A DNA stretch of 41,695 bases from an uncultured Slackia sp. (GTDB lineage: Bacteria; Actinomycetota; Coriobacteriia; Coriobacteriales; Eggerthellaceae), in contig CAKUIK010000021.1 in NCBI GenBank assembly GCA_934661005.1, positions 1-41,695 on the forward strand, in the 5' to 3' direction. The notes below the pieces were generated by a model. It saw only the letters and a list, made by a program, of their open reading frames with translations. It was not told where the DNA came from and did no database searches. Made by a program: the position numbers and the translations under genes. The first letter of the stretch is position 1; each line of letters begins with the position of its first letter. Below are positions 41,523-41,695 of this stretch, in pieces.

Positions 41523-41588
41523 GGAGCATGGCCTTGGCTGTCGCGGCGCATGGCCGCGGCTGTTGTGGAGCATGGCTGCGGCCGTTGC
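41523..41588. repeat. 22-bp tandem repeat, three units
   Basis: GGAGCATGGCCTTGGCTGTC (41523), GGCGCATGGCCGCGGCTGTT (41545) and GGAGCATGGCTGCGGCCGTT (41567) begin consecutive 22-bp units. The rest of 41278-41645 shows no gene. Confidence 0.7.
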
Positions 41589-41645
41589 GATGCGGGTTTT
41601 GCGCCATTTGGCGGGCCCGGGGGTGCGCCCCATTTACTGGAGACG

Positions 41646-41695
41646 CTAGGCGGCCAGGCCTAGCGATTTCCTGTATTGGCTGGGGCTCATCCATC
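41646..41695 (-). CDS. C-terminus of an AraC-family regulator, truncated by window edge
   Basis: The minus-strand frame entering from the right edge reads MSPSQYRKSLGLAA-stop. SPSQYRKS is the conserved end of the second helix-turn-helix of AraC/XylS regulators. Only about 16 codons are visible, so the call rests on this short motif. Confidence 0.6.
   Translation of the reverse strand, partial: WMSPSQYRKSLGLAA

Overview
The window is about 41.7 kb of moderately high-GC bacterial chromosome. Gene content points to an anaerobic actinobacterium of the class Coriobacteriia, most likely Eggerthellaceae: a Tat-exported molybdopterin oxidoreductase operon, an ApbE flavinyltransferase next to a ferric-reductase-like membrane protein, a fused SecDF, a LuxR regulator with a long non-receiver N-terminus, a YtrA-type GntR regulator and DUF559 nuclease-like proteins. 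The genus cannot be fixed from sequence reading alone. No phage, integrase, IS transposase or CRISPR array is visible.

Layout, left to right. (1) 1-2947: the 3' part of dxr, then a 0.9-kb intergenic region packed with tandem and inverted repeats, then rseP. (2) 3046-11636: an inserted-looking respiratory block. It holds apbE and a ferric-reductase-like gene (both minus), a DmsA/DmsB/TorD/NrfD-type molybdoenzyme operon (plus), and a GntR-slipin pair. (3) 11796-14941: ispG and proS. The dxr-rseP-ispG-proS order is common in bacteria and appears here split by the respiratory block. (4) 15326-20314: a BASS-family transporter and the fused secDF, separated by 1.3 kb of repeat-rich DNA. (5) 20840-23548: a DUF1292 gene, tRNA-Glu(CUC) with its terminators, a decayed copy of the tRNA flank, a long inverted-repeat element and an unrecognised two-gene cassette. 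(6) 23619-32791, all minus: a THEP1-like NTPase, DegV, a class II UvrA, a LuxR regulator, a small HTH plus membrane-protein pair, a methyltransferase, a metallo-hydrolase remnant and a YeiH-family transporter. (7) 33045-34870: a small basic gene whose frame runs into its own terminator without a stop, and a DUF559 nuclease-like gene whose 3' end lies inside an inverted-repeat element. (8) 35281-41695: an iron-sulfur flavoprotein, a MATE transporter, a uracil permease, a cysteine-less ArsC-like protein, a CPA2-type antiporter with a His-rich tail, and the last codons of an AraC-type regulator.

The most unusual features are not classical operons. First, the 72-codon gene at 33260-33045 ends exactly in the U-tract of a very strong intrinsic terminator with no stop codon. 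That is the layout of the ribosome-rescue genes arfA and brfA, so it is a candidate for a third, unrelated rescue factor. Second, four 180-230 bp inverted-repeat elements share a CCAGGTC core although their arms differ, and one of them swallows the end of the DUF559 gene. Third, several genes (dxr, the 4-TM membrane gene at 29667, the BASS transporter) have their last codons and stop codon repeated in tandem downstream. Fourth, a perfect 8-bp array lies upstream of rseP and matches an octamer in the adjacent inverted-repeat arm. All functional statements rest on motif recognition by eye; no database search was run.
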